From assembly GCA_022447665.1 (NCBI GenBank), contig JAKVAQ010000017.1:1-64000 (forward strand): 64,000 nt of DNA, in the 5' to 3' direction. Origin of the DNA: Crocinitomicaceae bacterium. GTDB lineage: Bacteria; Bacteroidota; Bacteroidia; Flavobacteriales_D; Crocinitomicaceae. Positions 63,043-64,000 of the stretch are shown one piece after another. The notes under the pieces were generated by a model that had not been told where the DNA came from, did not search any database, and saw nothing but the letters and a program-made list of their open reading frames with translations. Position numbers and translations under genes: made by a program. Every line of letters starts with the position of its first letter. The first letter of the stretch is position 1.

Positions 63043-63231
63043 TTATCCAATATTGTTTTGAACCCATTTGGAACTGTTATAATCTTCTGAATGATTTTCT
63101 ATCGTAGGACGATTAATGATATCTCTTTTTCTTAAGAATTCACTAAACATTTTTTTTAGCAATTTCTTTTCCATAGGATTCAGACAATCCGAGACTAACA
63201 ACATTTTAAAATTTTCTTTAAGAGTTTTCAT
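63043..63231 (-). CDS. Short ORF, hypothetical
   Basis: A 62-residue frame with a basic helical N-terminus (KKLLKKMFSEFLRKRDII) and a polar C-terminus. I do not recognise it. It lies in a decaying region and may be a remnant; it is listed because no other frame explains these bases. Confidence 0.25.
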   Translation of the reverse strand: MKTLKENFKMLLVSDCLNPMEKKLLKKMFSEFLRKRDIINRPTIENHSEDYNSSKWVQNNIG

Positions 63232-63329
63232 AATTCTTTTTTTTGAAATATTGCTATTAAAATCGTACCAAACTCTTAAAACAATCTATTCAGTGGTTAT
63301 TATGCCAAAAACTCTGTCCCAAAATGGGA

Positions 63330-63864
63330 TTGTTTTCCAATTTAAAGAAGATGAAAGCATCATCTCATAATATTTGGATTCGAAGCAATAGATTAATGAA
63401 CCTAATAAAGGTTATTGGAATTGTTAAGGATCTTTTCTTTAATAACCGTGGAAGTACACGCGATTTATTTAACTCATCTTTACAGCTGTATAGGACTATA
63501 AGATGTAAATGAGATCTTGAACATCTTGATAAAGGACGAAGAAAATAGAATAAGAAAATTTCTAGATTTCCATACTGAAATGATGCTAGCAGATAAATCT
63601 ACCAAGGGATGTTTAATTACAAATCCTACCAGTGAATTATCACGCGACGAAGAAATTCAAGCTTTTCTATAGGACCATAATCAAGTAGTGCAATCATAAA
63701 TCACAGCGTCCCCAATTAAGAGTGAATACGCGGATCGAAGTGAAGCGATACCAGATGCCTTGATGATTCATTTCGCAGGAATAGGGTTAATTTCAAAATT
63801 CATAAAAGATAAGGATTGTTTCGACTCTTCTAACCGAGAGTTTTTAAAGATCTTCGAAAACTAA
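63330..63864 (+). pseudogene. TetR/AcrR-family regulator remnant
   Basis: The later part reads ENRIRKFLDFHTEMMLADK followed by KGCLITNPTSELSRDEEIQAFL, the typical ligand-domain entry of TetR-type proteins. It is then broken by TAG and TAA in the same frame and continues as SEYADRSEAIPDALMIHFAGIG to REFLKIFEN with a terminal TAA at 63862. The part that should be the HTH domain (63330-63530) needs frame changes and is poorly conserved. It is a decayed gene. Confidence 0.5.
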
Positions 63865-63910
63865 ATAATTCACTTCCTTAGAATTAGAATTCTATTACTT
63901 TTAGTGTTAA

Positions 63911-64000
63911 ATGACCACAATCGAAGTAAAAAAAGGGGACATTCTTCAACGTGCAGGAGAAAAATGCAAGTACGCTTATTATGTGAAAGAAGGCTTACTG
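63911..64000 (+). CDS. Crp/Fnr-family regulator (partial, runs off right edge)
   Basis: From the ATG at 63911 the 30 visible residues include VKKGDILQRAGEKCKYAYYVKEGLL, the first strands of a cyclic-nucleotide-binding-like domain as in Crp/Fnr regulators. The DNA-binding end lies outside the window. Confidence 0.65.
   Translation, partial: MTTIEVKKGDILQRAGEKCKYAYYVKEGLL

Noticed and set aside
62898-63107. 69-codon plus-strand ORF
   Set aside because: Leu/Ile/Asn-rich low-complexity translation in AT-rich DNA with no promoter and no family resemblance.

Overview
The window reads as chromosomal DNA of an AT-rich member of the Flavobacteriia/Flavobacteriales (Bacteroidota). The evidence is direct. 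Seven or more secreted proteins end in type IX secretion (T9SS) sorting domains, either type A ('YPNP') or the type B gliding-associated C-terminus. gldB and gldC lie side by side next to nadE. Promoters fit the Bacteroidota pattern TTG-N17-23-TAnnTTTG, and start codons generally lack a purine-rich Shine-Dalgarno sequence. The closest relatives are probably free-living marine Flavobacteriales, but I cannot fix genus or family from this sequence alone.

Layout. 0-8.9 kb: partial tRNA CCA-adding enzyme and tsaC, a small T9SS protein, an RND/MMPL transporter, gldCB, a beta-barrel protein, nadE, and a lipoprotein gene interrupted by a stop codon. 9-16.3 kb: a PhoX-like T9SS protein, an imelysin/cytochrome c peroxidase fusion and a large PKD/SprB-type adhesin. 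16.4-24.4 kb: an eight-gene minus-strand sulfur assimilation operon. It holds sulfite reductase with a C-terminal HEPN-like extension, two siroheme genes, cysM, a JAMM peptidase, a fused ubiquitin-like/E1/rhodanese protein, ferredoxin reductase and ferredoxin. 24.4-27.4 kb: a second ferredoxin-reductase paralogue, a NifU-like Fe-S scaffold, a lipoprotein and Mrp. 27.4-46 kb: a 2,133-residue FG-GAP/ASPIC protein, an enoyl-CoA hydratase, paaZ, a secreted esterase, ddl, an M20 dipeptidase, a second large adhesin and an alpha/beta hydrolase-like lipoprotein. 46-57 kb: tandem M43 metalloproteases, an SDR, a rhodanese, a Cys/Met-metabolism PLP enzyme, tyrS and a monomeric isocitrate dehydrogenase. 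57-64 kb: ppk1-ppx, tRNA-Gly and tRNA-Leu, a divergent mdaB/hxlR locus, a decaying region with pseudogene remnants, and the start of a Crp/Fnr regulator.

The most interesting system is the control region of the sulfur operon (24,059-24,384). One good promoter is followed by two tandem leader ORFs, each containing a run of Cys and Met codons (NCCMCF and MMCMCCC). Each ORF is followed by a strong intrinsic terminator, and each terminator has a competing antiterminator pairing visible in the sequence. The architecture is what ribosome-mediated transcription attenuation by cysteine supply would need, duplicated in series. The operon it controls appears to make cysteine by a protein-thiocarboxylate route: sulfite reductase makes sulfide, the E1/rhodanese protein loads sulfur on a ubiquitin-like carrier, CysM forms the carrier-cysteine adduct, and the JAMM peptidase releases cysteine. 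Here the carrier is fused to the N-terminus of its own E1, so its Gly-Gly is internal (residues 89-90) and may need processing.

Other regions show sequence decay or annotation traps: an in-frame TAA in a lipoprotein gene (8,227), a likely missing A at the 5' end of the MMPL gene, no canonical start for ppx, a mismatch in the tRNA-Gly acceptor stem followed by a 16-bp repeat of its 3' end, a hydrolase lacking the nucleophile serine, and several remnants at 62.5-63.9 kb.
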